DNA of 64,000 nucleotides. Origin: Eutypa lata. Taxonomy: Eukaryota; Ascomycota; Sordariomycetes; Xylariales; Diatrypaceae. The notes under the pieces were generated by a model that searched no databases, had not been told where the DNA came from, and saw nothing but the letters and a program-made list of their open reading frames with translations. The DNA is taken from positions 2,790,001-2,854,000 of the forward strand of contig JAKULF010000004.1 in the NCBI GenBank assembly GCA_022661535.1, in the 5' to 3' direction. Within the stretch, counting starts at the first letter, position 1; every line of letters starts with the position of its first letter. Positions 46,656 to 58,587 of this stretch are shown here, one piece after another. The position numbers and the translations under genes are program-made.

Positions 46656-47576
46656 ATGTCTAACAACCAGGAAGCCCCTTACGATCCGTACATCCCCAGC
46701 GGCCAGGCTGCTCCTCAACAGGGACAAGGCGGCAATGCCAGAACACAGGCGCTTCAAGCGGTAAGTCTCAAGCATTCATCTAAATGATAATTTCGATGGC
46801 TCTGTTCCTGAATCGCCGAATTCAAACCATCAAAACATGACGTCCGAACAAACAAACATGCATGCGACAGGCGCAGCAGCCACGACGACACCTAAACAAT
46901 CGACGTCGTTTAATTACAAAAGCACAGAGAAGAAAGAACATTGCGAACAGTTCGGCAAGAACCACTGTCCATTTGAATGATGCAACAATATCGAACTGGC
47001 CTCATATTGATGACTTTGTTATTTCATGATGGATTACGACGACGCCAAGATCTGCCTCTCAGCTCTCACCTAGTGACGACAATACGATAAGACCACAGTA
47101 TCCATCAGCGTCAATTGAACGCCCAATCGTTTTCGACGCGCCTTTGACCTGCGAATCCCCAGATGTCGAAATGTTACAATTCTGCGATCTAGGAACAGGC
47201 TAACTACATGTTGGTGGTATTACTGAAGAGTGCTAACAGTATATATTCTAGCAAATCGATGACACTGTTGGTGTGATGCGAGAGAACATCAACAAAGTTT
47301 CTCAACGTGGCGAGCGTCTGGATGCCTTGCAAGATAAGACCGACAACCTAGCCGTCTCCGCCCAAGGTTTCCGCCGCGGTGCCAACAGAGTTCGCAAGCA
47401 GATGTGGTGGAAGGACATGAAGATGAGAATGTGCTTGATTGCTGGCATCATCATTCTTATTCTTATCATTGTTATTCCCGTTGGTAAGTTGAACCCAGTT
47501 ACCGTAGTAACAATTACGATGCCATAACATGCAACTGACTTAAATTCTTATAGTCATGTCGACGAAGAACAAATGA
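46656..47576 (+). CDS. Synaptobrevin/VAMP R-SNARE (Snc1/Snc2-like)
   Basis: Vesicle SNARE for exocytic and endosomal membrane fusion. Exons 46656-46760, 47252-47483 and 47554-47576 give 119 residues, the standard size. A Gln/Pro-rich N-tail precedes the SNARE motif (about 33-90): [20 protein letters not shown]. The zero-layer arginine is at about R54, followed by [29 protein letters not shown] is the juxtamembrane WW, and one C-terminal anchor spans about 95-113 ([18 protein letters not shown]). Intron 1 is 491 nt, unusually long for this window, and splits the N-tail from the SNARE motif, as in other filamentous fungi. Tail-anchored; acts on secretory vesicles with Sso/Sec9-type partners. 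Very clear assignment. Confidence 0.93.
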
Positions 47577-49119
47577 GCGGACAATCTTCTCTCCTTTATC
47601 CTTCCGACTCGTAGGATACACGATACCCAAGACCCGACGAGCGAAAGGAGCTCCTAATGCGACGTATACGAGCTCAATCTCGCAGGCTACGAGTATATTC
47701 CGCGTTTAGGTCATCGATTACGGATTCACAGCACTGAGGAGTTTTTGTCATGATTTGACCGGGGGGTCTTTTTTTCCCCCTCCTTTGGCTTTGATAGATA
47801 CGATGGGTTCTGGACGCAATTGACCAAAGCTCCGGGACACGGCTGCGAAAGGGGGCCGACTTGTATGTATGATGGCGAGGCGTTCTTACAACTAATTGAG
47901 ATATCACATGAACCCCTAGGTACTGGAAATAACGGTTCTGTCTGGTCTACTTGTGCAAATACCACTAGCTGAAGGGGTCTTCTTTCTCTTGCAAATGGTG
48001 TAATGTGATGAACGTGATAGGCTGATGTCTGGTCCCTATTTTAATGAAGTCATTATTTGTGTCTTAGCTTGTCAAAGACAAACGGCTGTGTCATTGTGAT
48101 GGTTTCACAAATGTAATAGGTAAATAGCTTATATCCTGATCGCGTAACGTTATTATGGGCAGAGGTCGCGTGTCACTGTGCTTTAGATATTTGTAATGGA
48201 TACAACTAACTAGCGCATTAGCTGCCATTACACACCCATTGCACCCTATAAAAGTCTCAGAACCCCGCAGCGCATGCGTAGCTCTATTAGATACGATTGA
48301 GTATTGAGTAAGTAGGCAGCAGGGCACTGATAGTAATTCTAGATTTTTCAAGGCAATCGGCCGTCATCGATAGCATTTGCGATATGGACAACCAAAACCT
48401 TTGTAGCTCCTTTGACTGGTCGATCTGTTCGATAACAGGGATCTCAAGCTCCTGCATTCAGGTATCCTAGCTCCTATTTCTCCTATTTCAGCTTCCCCTC
48501 CTAAGGGAGCTAGTGCTATTTTGCGGTGCTCACGGATATAGTATGTCGATGTGAGGTTTTCGTTCGAACAAACTACCTAGTTAGGCATAAGGCTAAGCGG
48601 TAAGTCAAAGTGGGAGGTGGAAGATGCTCGCTTGCCAGCAATTCGTAGTAATATAGGCAAGAGATAAGACCGTTAATGTCTACCCCTTTTAAACTATCGG
48701 GGGAGGAAGGGGGGCCGAAGTGCCTTTCGTAGCTGTGTAGACTAGGCCTAACATCCAAAGAATAGACTCCGTGCTGTTCATATCGTGACCTAGCCAGCAT
48801 TTAAGGATGTCCCAGGATATGTATCCTAGTAATGAGAGAAACTCTTCATTGTTAGGAGGGTTCTCCCGCTACTGAGTGGGATATTTACCAGGTATGTCCC
48901 CTCTGTTAGCAAACCGTTAGGTCATTATCTTGGGTGTACACGTTCACAGCAAACTCATGCTCGAACCAAAACACCGCTGCCTACCTGCTTAAGCCTCATC
49001 ATGGAGACCCAGATACCCACCCAAGCAAGCAAGTCGACCAAGTCAGCATAGACAGACCCGCAACATAACTAGGTAACAGATGAAAATCTTCCATTAGCTA
49101 ACGAACGCTGATAAGTATA
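47577..49119. other. Intergenic
   Basis: 3' UTRs of the synaptobrevin (+) and SAT4-type (-) genes with AT-rich sequence between. Open frames under 90 codons only. Nothing recognised. Confidence 0.45.
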
Positions 49120-50524
49120 TTAAGCACTACTACGTATCGTATCCGTCCGTATGATATGCTCCCGGCTCGAGTCGGCCCTCTCCAGCCGATGATGCCACGG
49201 GCCGCCGCCGCCGCCGCTGCTGCCGCTACTTCCCACAGACCCGGCATCGGACTGCGTCATCCTCCTCGCGCGCAGCGTCCGGAGCTGGGCGGGCAGGTCT
49301 CGCTGGCTCAGGGGCGTCCCGCCGATGGTCTCCGTGGCCCCGGCGCCGCTGTTCGAGCACGACCCCTCGTGCTCCGCCGCGTAGAGGCCGAGGAGCTTGT
49401 GGATCGGCGGCAGGGACGCTGCGATCAGTCCGATGGCGTTCTCGATCGTCGACCATAGGACGGTGTTCCCGAAGTAATCTGTACATGTGTGTATTGTATA
49501 TGGTTAGTAGTAGGTCTTATTAGATAATTCATCGTGAAAATCCTTTTTCTTTTTCTGAGAGAGAAAACGAGGAGAGACAAAGGTAACAGAAGGGGGAGAA
49601 GCCAGTGAGTGAATGAGGGAGGGAGGAAGGGACAACGCACATAGTTGGTCCTCATTAATATAGTAGTATCTAAGATATGGCACCCGGATGAGAGCGCAGA
49701 CTCCAGCAAGACCCCCGAAAGTCAAAAGAGCGAGTAGGGAGATCTTGGTGCGCAACAGCATCTGCAGGTCCCGCAAGAGAAGGTACGGGATGATGGCGCA
49801 GGCCCAGTCCAGGGTCACCGTCACGCCGGTGAAGGCGTAGCTGAAGTCGGCCATGAAGTGGCGCGTGGGACACGGGCCCAGGTCTGGGTCGAACTGGGCG
49901 CCGAGCGGCCGGCAGGTGTACACCATGACGACGATCATGCCTAGGACGAACAGCGGCGTCGAGACCATGATGGCGTAGATCGGGTACCGGTAGCGCCGCA
50001 GCGTCGTGAGCCGCAGCAGGGCCGCCGCAATCCCCGTCTTCGCTAGGTTCGTCGACACCGTGTAGCTTACCAGCCAGTAGCTCAGGTACAGCGAGGCCCG
50101 GGCCCGGAGCTCGTCATTCAGCTCGGAGTCCGGCGTGCCGAGGCCGTACTGCGTTGCTAGGATAGCGAATGTGCAGGCGGGTATGGATGTCAACTGTAAA
50201 TTGTGAACACAGGGTCAGCTAGCTATATTCTTCTTCTTAGGGGTTTTTACTTCTTCTTTTCTGTGACATCGAACGGTAGGTACGTACGAGGCTCAGGACA
50301 GCGAGGTTGTCATCCCATCCCCAGACCTTGGTGTCCCGAAATACCCATCCCCGAGCCCAGACTCTCAGGCTCACGGCGGCGGTGCTCAGGGCGAGGAGCG
50401 TAACTTGGATGCCGGCGAGGGAGGCGGCGAACCCATGCACTTGGATCGGATGTACTTCCCATGCTGCACGAGCGAGTTCCTCGGGGGAGACGGTTGCCGG
50501 AGCCATCAAAAATATCCGTTCCAT
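49120..50524 (-). CDS. SAT4/Pth11-type seven-helix membrane protein (fungal rhodopsin-like domain)
   Basis: Integral membrane protein of the fungal rhodopsin-domain (SAT4) family, often encoded in or near secondary-metabolite loci and related to Pth11-type receptors; ligand unknown. Exons 50524-50288, 50193-49641 and 49478-49120 (minus strand) give 382 residues. The core has the family pattern: VSLRVWARGWVFRDTKVWGW, then DDNLAVLSL (the D-D motif after helix 2), LAKTGIAAALLRLTTLRRYR, and CRPLGAQFDPDLGPCP with the conserved extracellular Cys pair. FGNTVLWSTIENAIGLIAAS follows in helix 7. The C-tail is about 90 residues, Ser/Gly-rich and cytoplasmic. There is no CFEM domain, which separates it from the Pth11 class proper. 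The start at 50524 was preferred; an internal ATG (MAPATVS) is possible. Divergent from the P450 gene across a 1.5-kb shared promoter. Confidence 0.86.
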
Positions 50525-51060
50525 GTGCTCTGCACCGCTGCTGCACCGACGTCCATTTATCTACCTATAATTTTTCGAATGGGGCTCTGTGAAGGTAGAA
50601 AGAAATAACGAGCGAGTGAGTGAGGGTGGTTCCAGGTTTTTCGTCGTGACTCCTGCTAAATTGGCATCTTTTCCCACATGGTTGATGCTGAAGAGAGAAA
50701 AGAACGAAGGGGAAACCCGAAGAGAACTGATCACTACTTAGATGCATGTGACTAGATAAAGGGTCCTGCCAACTTTATTTACCCCCGGCTCGCTAGTGAA
50801 GAACAATTTCCCCACGGATCTAGCAGGTCACGATATTATTTTGGAGTACGTAGGTATGTATAGTGAACATGGGCTGAAGAAACGACCACCAACCGAACGT
50901 TCGTTCGCCATGCCCCCCACATACGTACGAGGGCCGTGATATCGATTATATCTTGGCGTTGTCGGGGAGCTTCCGGTACGTGGGTAGTCAGCCGCATGCT
51001 CTGGTGCTAACTAGTCGTCTCCATCACCAGGGGGGCTTATCTTCACAACGGTTTTTTCCT

Positions 51061-51093
<33 letters not shown>

Positions 51094-52002
51094 CGGGCCG
51101 AGACGCACTTCAATCCCTGCGGACTCGTGCCTGCTATGCCAAGTTGCCGCGGCGCAGCGCTATTCCTCAGCAACTTCCTTTGGGGACGTAGGGATTGATT
51201 TCATGGATTCGTCGTTTTTGATAGGACGGGCACTCGGAAAATTGGGATCAGCCGCAGAAGTCTCGTCTTACTTAACCTTCTTTAAGAAGTTGGTTATTCG
51301 TGATTATCTAGGCACTATTTATCATCATTACCTACTTAAGTTACACTTCCACACTTACGAGCTATGCATTTAAAGAATAGTGCGCAATGATATCGCAAAT
51401 TATATCTTACGACCCGAAATCCCATCTAACTACCTCTACATAGTTATCTATGTATCATCGCTGCTGCCCAACGTGATAGTTAATATCACATATAACTGCA
51501 TATCGATATCTCCAAATAGTTACTGAGTGATATTTAAATGCAGCGCATCGGCAGCTCTCGTGTAAATTTACCCAGATAGTGCAGTAGACTGACCATCTAA
51601 CGTCAATCTACTGGCGCTTTCCCACCTGCAAGGCCAATCCAACGGCCCTTATGATGCATATTATGCAGATGGGGTGCGTCCGAGTTCTTGGGACGGCCCT
51701 TGCCGTACTAACCGTTCGCGGACAGCTCGGTTCAGGGGGGTTGTGAGGAGATTCCCCTAAATGGGACGAACACATTGGGGGGCAGGATCATAGGCGACCC
51801 CGTATTTCATAACCTCCCTCCTCCACCCGTCGCTGTCACAACCGCTCCTACTTGCGCATTCTCCGCGGCATGCTCTTGTTTTACGGGCGCTATTTCCTCG
51901 ACCCATAACCTACAATAGCTAATCGCATCGAAACCCGCTCGTCCCCGTTTTTCCCCCGCCCATTGAATCCATCCACTTGGGAAGAAGAAGAAGAAGAACA
52001 AG
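50525..52002. other. Shared promoter region of the divergent SAT4-type and P450 genes
   Basis: About 1.5 kb with a run of about 29 T (51063-51091). A purine-rich GAAGAAGAAGAAGAAGAA string lies directly before the P450 ATG. A 92-codon antisense frame (51807-52085) overlaps the P450 start and shows no domain. No gene seen. Confidence 0.45.
51063..51091. repeat. Poly-T tract of about 29 nt
   Basis: Uninterrupted T run, possibly a nucleosome-depleted promoter element or a processed-transcript relic. It has no adjoining gene-like sequence or target duplication that I can see. Confidence 0.8.
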
Positions 52003-54154
52003 ATGATGGATTTGATCACCTGTGCTGGGCTGGGCCTTCTCGAGTCGCTATTGCTTGATAAGCTCTGGATCCGAAACACCAACACGACAACGGGTCCTGC
52101 GGCGGCGGCGCTTCAGGACGTGACCGTGGCCCAGGCTGCTTGCGCCCTCTTCCTCTCGCAGTACCTCGCAGTGAAATATTATCGTGTATTTCTCTATCAT
52201 AAATATTTCTCGCCACTTCGTAATGTGCCTGGTCCCTCGGTCAGCCTATCTTCCCGAGGTGTTTTGTTTTGTTTAGTTAGGTACCTGTGCAAATTCGGTT
52301 CTGGTAGCTTATTTGTTCCCTTTGTGAATTAGGATAATCACGTCTTCTTCGGCCAGGCCTTGAACCTGTACAAGGCGGAGTCACCCACGGCACTGTACAT
52401 AAAATGGATGCGGGAGCACCCGGATGCACCGTTCATCCGGTTCCTCACGTGGGCGAACACCGAAGTGCTGGTCCCCAACAGTCTCAACGCCAACAGGGAC
52501 GTGGTGCAGACGCACTGCTATTCTTTCTCGAAGCCCCCCTGGTTTCTCCGCGTAGTCAAGGAGCTCGGTGGCCGTGGGGTTATCCTGATGGAAGGCGAGG
52601 AGCACCGAGCCCATCGCAGGATGCTCGGTGGTCCGTTCTCCTTCAAAAATATCCGCAAGCTGGAACCCATCTTCCAGGAGAAGGCCAAGGATATATGCGC
52701 ATACTTTGACCAATGTATCGAGGAGAACGACAAGCGCACCGGCGTCATCGACTGCACCGGGACGTTCTCCAAGGCGATCCTCGACATCATGGGCGAGGCC
52801 ATCCTAGGGGTAAACCTGAACTATGTGAAGAAACCACTCAGTGGGACCAGCGAAAAATCACTACACAATAACAGCAATGAGGATAACAACACCAACGGCG
52901 GGAGAAAGCCGGCCGCCGATCTAACGGAGCGCTATACGTTCCACGAAGCGTACCGGCAGTTCTTCACGCCGGGCACGGTAGGCAAGGCGCTGCTGTTCGC
53001 CAATGGATTCGTGCCGACGCGCTGGCTGCCGCTCCAGGCTAACCGCGATTTCCTAGACGCGACGGGCTGGCTCCACGACGTCCTGCGCGGCATCATCCGG
53101 GATCGGTACCGCGACGTCCGCGCGGCGATGGCGTCCGGAGAGTACGAGAGCAAGGACTCCCGCGACTTGATCACGTTTATCGTCGAGGAGAGCATGCCGG
53201 GCGGTGTTGCCGAGGGCATTAAGGAGGACGACTTCCTTGGTCATGTAAGCTTAGACGATTCCCTTACTTCTAGCTGTGTAATTAAGCTTTTATTGTTGAA
53301 CAATTCAAGTTGGTCCTCGATTGAGACTTCTTACTGCTTTGGGCACTAATTTCATCAGCTATTGGAATTCATGGCCGCAGGCCACGATACCTCAGCCAAT
53401 ATGATTTCGTGGAGCTTGTACATTTTAGTGTTACACCAGGACATCCAAGACAAGCTGCGCGATGAAGCACGGCAGCTTCCGGATACTCCAACGTACGCCG
53501 AACTCGAAAAGCTGCCGTACCTAGAGAACTTCGTTAGAGAGTCTCTTCGAGTCTATCCTACAGGTGAGATAAAAAAAAGAGGGCGAAAACTGCAGACAGA
53601 TATCGTACTCATTCTCGAGCAGCTACCACGTACCACCGCAAAGCTGATGTGGATCTCTTGATTGACGGAGTTCATATTCCAAAGGAGACCTTGGTAGATC
53701 TTGTTCCTTCGGTCACCTTGTTAAATCCATTGATATGGGGAGACGATGTGGACGAGGTAGACCCTTCACGTTGGGATCGCCGTAAGTTGACTTTGAATTA
53801 TCTCCAACCCCCCTACCCACTCTTTATTTCCCCCTTACATCCCAAATGGGATCAATTATCTGTCCGTGGAATATACATCATTATTTTGGACATCCTTCAA
53901 ATCCCATAGCAACTAACAACAAGTGCTTAGTAACCGGCGACCAGCTATCTCCCTACACCTTCTCGGCCTTTTCAAACGGGCCACGCATATGCATCGGGCG
54001 CCAATTCGCCTTGTTTGAGATCAAGACCATTCTGGTTGAGATAGTTCGTAATTACCGCTTCCTAAGCGTCGAGGGGCCATTCACCGTTGAGAACCCAAGC
54101 TTCACTTTACGCCCGACTGGCTTAAATGTGCGGTTGGAGAAAGTTCGCGCATAA
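52003..54154 (+). CDS. Cytochrome P450 monooxygenase, membrane-anchored, 5 exons
   Basis: Haem-thiolate monooxygenase of the endoplasmic reticulum; substrate unknown. Exons 52003-52239, 52333-53244, 53359-53563, 53623-53781 and 53931-54154 give 578 residues. The N-terminal hydrophobic region (VAQAACALFLSQYLAV) and the proline hinge NVPGPS are followed by DNHVFFGQALNLYKAE. The I-helix carries EFMAAGHDTSANMISW, the K-helix ENFVRESLRVYP has the E-x-x-R, the meander gives DPSRWDR, and the haem loop is FSNGPRICIGRQFA with the ligand at about Cys525. A low-complexity Asn/Ser insertion (NNSNEDNNTNGG) sits between helices. Fungal CYP5xx/CYP4-clan resemblance is likely, but no named subfamily is claimed. 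The exon 4 acceptor has two options one codon apart (CAG used). It neighbours a SAT4-type protein, a pair typical of accessory metabolism, but no core synthase is present. Confidence 0.9.
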
Positions 54155-54665
54155 TATCTAGGCCGGACCGGTTGTCCGTTTGGAACTGAATTGTAGTTTG
54201 AAGTTATACTGAATTTAATGATTGACTATGAATTGATTATGAATTAGAGCGGCATCTCTGAATTTCAGTTGCAGTCTATGGTATATGATGATGAAAGCTG
54301 CTGTCTATCCTAAGGGACACTTGTGATGCGAACTTTCTCATTGTTAGGGTGCTTCGGTAGCTATCTCAATGACATGTCATATAGTTCTCTCATTCTTAAT
54401 TGAAACCCTCTTTTCGCTAGCCGTAATGACTAACGGGATAGGGACAAGAGATAACGTTGAGAATAGCGATGTCAGCATGGACTAATCACACTGGTCTTTA
54501 ATTCTCCATCTACGTCTCCCTCAAATTCTCACAGCCTCAACAAGATACATGTGACGGTTTATGTAACTCGATACGCACTAACAAGCGCTCACCGTCAGCA
54601 TCGAGTAGTAAAGAGCGATTAGGCACACAAGACCAAAAAAAAAAGGGGGGAGGAAGGGGGTAAAC
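54155..54665. other. Intergenic between convergent P450 and DUF3237-like genes
   Basis: 3' UTRs of both genes, AT-rich, with a poly-A/poly-G stretch at about 54637-54660. No gene. Confidence 0.45.
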
Positions 54666-55445
54666 CTACTCGCACACAATTTCCTCCCCTCTCCAGTAGC
54701 AACTGCCAACCCACAGACCAAAGTTGAGTTTCTCAGCATACCGCTCATCAGTCGTCTTCATCGTAATCACCATCCGGCAGCGGTACTGCCGGGGGTCAAC
54801 CTGCGGTGCCGTGGCTCTGTTCTTCAACCCTTCCATGATCTCTGCTGTTCCTGTAGACGAGCCCCGGGCTTTGAATTCAATGCTGCTTGTTATTCTCCTA
54901 GTCAGCGAATTGACTTAGGCCGCTAAAAGTCTTACGTATAGTTACATATTCACGTATTCTAAAGGAAGGCAGGCAGGCAGGTAGTGAGAGCTAGTTAGGA
55001 CCGGAAGAACTTACTACGCCGGCGGTTTGTCCTCGGTCTTCAAGCGCGATGTCGCCTCGATCAGCATGCCCGCCGTCGCACCGTGGACTAGGTCCTGAGT
55101 CTCCTGTCCTCCACTCTATGCAAGAAAAGAACGTTGTTAGTATTGGGACCAACCTAGTGATCGATCTAGATATTAAGTTGAGGGAATAGGTCCACTAACC
55201 ACGACCGTGCCGTACCCAAAGTTCCCGCTCCACGTGCCTCCGGTGAATGTCGTGTACCGCTTAAACGTGTTGCGGTCGCCGGCAGCTACAGCAGCCGTCT
55301 GCGTGCTCAGCGCGGTCTTGACGCGGAAGTCCGAGTCGAGGCGCGGCATCGGGATGGATATATAGGGGTAGGGGAACATGTTCATGGCGTCCCTAGCTCT
55401 GTCTGACAACTCGCTGCGTCTGTAGTACAGGGTTCTCCGCAGCAT
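54666..55445 (-). CDS. DUF3237-like protein, 3 exons
   Basis: Exons 55445-55200, 55115-55018 and 54897-54666 (minus strand) give 191 residues. The C-terminal half fits the DUF3237 pattern of small bacterial and fungal proteins: FKARGSSTGTAEIMEGL, VDPRQYRCRMVITMKT, TDERYAEKLNFGLWVGSCY. The N-terminal half (FPYPYISIPMPRLDSDFRVK) likewise fits the first beta-strands of the domain. The family function is unknown; a beta-barrel small-molecule-binding fold is assumed for such domains. The exon 2-3 join uses a GTAGTA donor; the neighbouring GTAAGT donor would create an immediate TAG. An internal start at MNMFPYP is possible. It lies convergent with the P450 and 92 nt downstream of another small minus-strand gene. 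Family call moderately firm. Confidence 0.7.
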
Positions 55446-55537
55446 ATGGCGTCTTCGTTAGCTAGCAAATTCTACACTATGGCGGAGGCAAATCTCCTTT
55501 CGGCAGGAATTTTTTCCTTCCTCCTTTCTTTTAGTCT

Positions 55538-55882
55538 TTACGTTTTAATCTTCAGCTTCTTCTGCTGCTGATGCTGCTGCTGCTCGGAGGAAGCCTCCTG
55601 CTCCCGGGCGAGCTCGCTCTGGATCCACTCCTTCTCGACGGCCTCCCACCCGCTGTGCCGCCGCTCTAGCGTTCCGTTGAATCCCATGTCTGTGCCCGTC
55701 AGTGCCACGTTGCTGTCCCATTGCAGGCTGTCGGGGTCCGGGACCGGGATCAGCGGTGGCAGCGTCCCGACGACGTGGTTCTTGGGGTACACCTCGCCGA
55801 GTATCACCGCATCCTCGATGTCATCATGCCCACCGGCGAGCTCTTCGTCGCGGACGTCTATCATAGGGACGGAGGGCGGCAT
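55538..55882 (-). CDS. Hypothetical small protein, Gln-rich C-terminus
   Basis: 114 residues, ATG at 55882, no intron. It is acidic at the N-terminus (MIDVRDEELAGGHDDIEDAV), then has LPPLIPVPDPDSLQWDSNVA, and it ends in a Glu/Gln/Lys-rich helix (ELAREQEASSEQQQHQQQKK). I recognise no family. The reading frame is GC-rich compared with its surroundings, which supports it as a gene. It stops 92 nt before the DUF3237-like gene on the same strand, so it could also be an extra 5' exon of that gene. No signal or membrane segment. Confidence 0.45.
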   Translation of the reverse strand: MPPSVPMIDVRDEELAGGHDDIEDAVILGEVYPKNHVVGTLPPLIPVPDPDSLQWDSNVALTGTDMGFNGTLERRHSGWEAVEKEWIQSELAREQEASSEQQQHQQQKKLKIKT

Positions 55883-57879
55883 ATGTTCAGTTTCAATTCA
55901 CAAGTATGTATTAACCTTTTCGGAAAGTTTTTATGGGAAATGACTGCGGGGGTTGGCTTGATATCTTAAAAGGGAACACGGAGAATTCCATTTCGAGGTG
56001 AATGCCTCTTGTCGAGCGACATCCGTTACACAGGTGTGATGGTGGAGTCGGCTATGGTCATTATTAAGGTGCGGGTGCCTTCCCGTCGGACGAATATTCA
56101 GCCCGTGAGGATCATATTGTTTCGCCGACTTTGCTTACGGCAACGCCACCAGCGACTTTGGACTGTTGTTGGTCAGTCAATTGAGGATCTATCCAATGGC
56201 TGACTGGTTAAAACAGGTAGGCAGTTAAATATCTACCGAACTTAGCGGAACAATAGCGTAAACCATAAAGTAATAAGTTCTCTAGTGATAGACTTCCAAC
56301 CTTATTATCTACAGTCGATAGTTAGGCGTTAAGGAATCAAGAGAAGAATCATCCCTCTTTCGGAATAGAGTTCTTCGGCAATAATTGGAGATCGGTAGAA
56401 TCTCCACGACGCCAACCCCGACTACCCCGACTGTCGGGTTTTGCTTATCCGCGCCGTAAGCCTGCATGTCTTTTTGTGCTCCATGAGTCCATATTAGGCC
56501 TAAAGTGAAATGTTAGCATTCACTACCCAGACCTGGTCCTAGGTTTTCATTTCCAACAAGTGATGGCGCCAACACATATCAACTACATAACTATACCTCT
56601 TGGTATCCTATTGGAGTACAGTAGAAACCCCTCATCGGACATATGCGTCCCTATAAGATTCCTATGCACCAAGTATGTAATTACCAGCCGGTTTTGCTGA
56701 CACGAAACCAAACTGACGTGAAATGCATATATATTGAAAGGGAATGTGCCTCAACGCCACGGCATATGCAGAATCTAGAGCCATTGCTTTATTGCGTATA
56801 TATTTAATATTGACCAGATATCTGACCGACACTTCGCTGTATGTTTATAAGTCCATAGTTGAATTCGCTCGATCACTTCACCGGCTGTAAAATTCAATGG
56901 GTAACCCCGCCAAATTGTTAATTTGCTAAGTACTTCGTACGGAGTAGGTAGTTATGTCCAATTGTGACAAACTAGGGGAAACGTTAAGATCGAGAATGCA
57001 ACCTCTGTGTAGTTTCACCCGTTGATTGTGATGGTCCTTTCTATCTACTCGGTGATGAAGGATTGCAAGGTGTCGCAGAGTCTCACCTGCTCGCCTACCC
57101 CATCCCGGCTTCTGATCATAGTTATGGACAAGTCAAATTTCACATGCACGATGAGGTAATCATATCCAGAACAATGCACGTCAGCGCAATTTTAAAAGTC
57201 GCGTTTTGAAAGTCGATCTTGATTCTTGGATTTCGGTGGCCTGGAACAGCCTGGCAGTCTGGGCTGCTGGGTTAGGGTCTCTAATAACTGTTTGTCTCTG
57301 ATGTTTTACATATCTCTGGAATGCAGGCATGCAGGGTCCCGATATCTGGCTTCGATGGCTATGAACTCCCCAGATTCGGAAGCCCTTTTTAGCTTTCATA
57401 GCTGCATAGCTGCTAGCTGCCAGGGCAGTTGTCTAGAATCAGGATGTAGCCCACAAATTTCCAACGATCTTAGGGGTTCCCCAAGACCCCTAAATTCCAC
57501 CACCGTCACCATCTCGAAGATCATTGGTGCACCATTATCAGGTTAATTGAATGCCACACTTTACGTCATCGCGTTGATCATGAATGCTCAACATGACCAA
57601 ACAGGTTTGCGTCAGTGACAGTCATTCCAAACTGCCATTGATTGCGTCGATGCATGAGTTGTTACAATGCTCAAATAGGGACGATATCCCGGTGAAGATA
57701 GTAAATGGTAAATCTATATATTCCCCAATACTCCCACGCCGTAGTGTTTTGTGAAAGCTGTCTACTTACCTATCAACCAACCAAGCATTGCCTTCTCGAG
57801 AAACAAGCCATTGACTTTCTCTCACCAACCAACACCCAAAACAAACCACTACACATATAAATACATACAGTAGTTCACC
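55883..57879. other. Intergenic, about 2 kb
   Basis: AT-rich. Open frames under 110 codons on both strands without domains. Leader of the coiled-coil gene (ACACATATAAATACATACAG-type sequence) at the end. Confidence 0.45.
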
Positions 57880-58587
57880 ATGCCTTTCTTCTCCAGCCGC
57901 AAGCCCGAAGAGGAGGTCGTCGAGGAACCCGCCCCGCTTCCCGAGAAGAAGCACAGTGGGCTCTTCGGGTCTCGTCAGCACCGCTCGCCATCCCCCACCA
58001 GAACCAACCGCACCACCACGTCGGTGAGCTCCCACTCCTCGGAGCCGTCGCGACACCGCAGTGTGCTGTCCCGCTTCGGCGGCCCAGGCCACAGCAACGC
58101 GGAGCTCGACCCGTCGATCCAGGCAGCTCGAGAGCGCGGTAAGTAATCTTCATATGTACACATTCACTCATACATCCGTCCTCCCATCCCCATGCCGCCT
58201 ATCCTGGGAGCGGTCTTCGTGTGATCGAAAGTTCTTGCTCCCAGATGGACAATGGCATGGAACCCCTGAGCCATCATTTACGTCATCAAGAAAGAGAAGT
58301 ACCTAGCTAACTCCGGTTGATGCAGTCATGAACGCTGAGAGAGCCGAGACCGAAGCGGACCGTGCCCTCGCTGCCGCCCGCCTCCAAGTCCGCGAGGCCC
58401 GCGAGGAGGTCAAGCGGCTCGAGCTCGAGGCCGCCGAGGAAGCTCGACGTGCTAAGATCAAGCAATACCACGCCCGCGAGGTGTCGAAGCGGGGCAAGCA
58501 GCTCGGCCGTAGGTTATCTCCCATCCTTATATCCTAATCATTTACTTTATACTAACTCCTTTTCACCTGTAGGACATGATATCTAAG
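57880..58587 (+). CDS. Small fungal coiled-coil protein, uncharacterised
   Basis: Exons 57880-58138, 58326-58508 and 58574-58587 give 151 residues. The N-terminal half is basic, Ser/Arg/Pro-rich and disordered, starting MPFFSSRK and including HRSPSPTRTNRTT. The C-terminal half is a charged single helix of alternating E/A/R, including ARLQVREAREEVKRLELEAA and EEARRAKIKQYH, ending in KQLGRHDI. This basic-disordered plus coiled-coil arrangement, with DPSIQAARERV at the junction, occurs in a conserved but unnamed Pezizomycotina family. Exons 2 and 3 require the GTAGGT donor and TAG acceptor; exon 3 has only 14 nt. No membrane or targeting signal. Function unknown. Confidence 0.75.
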
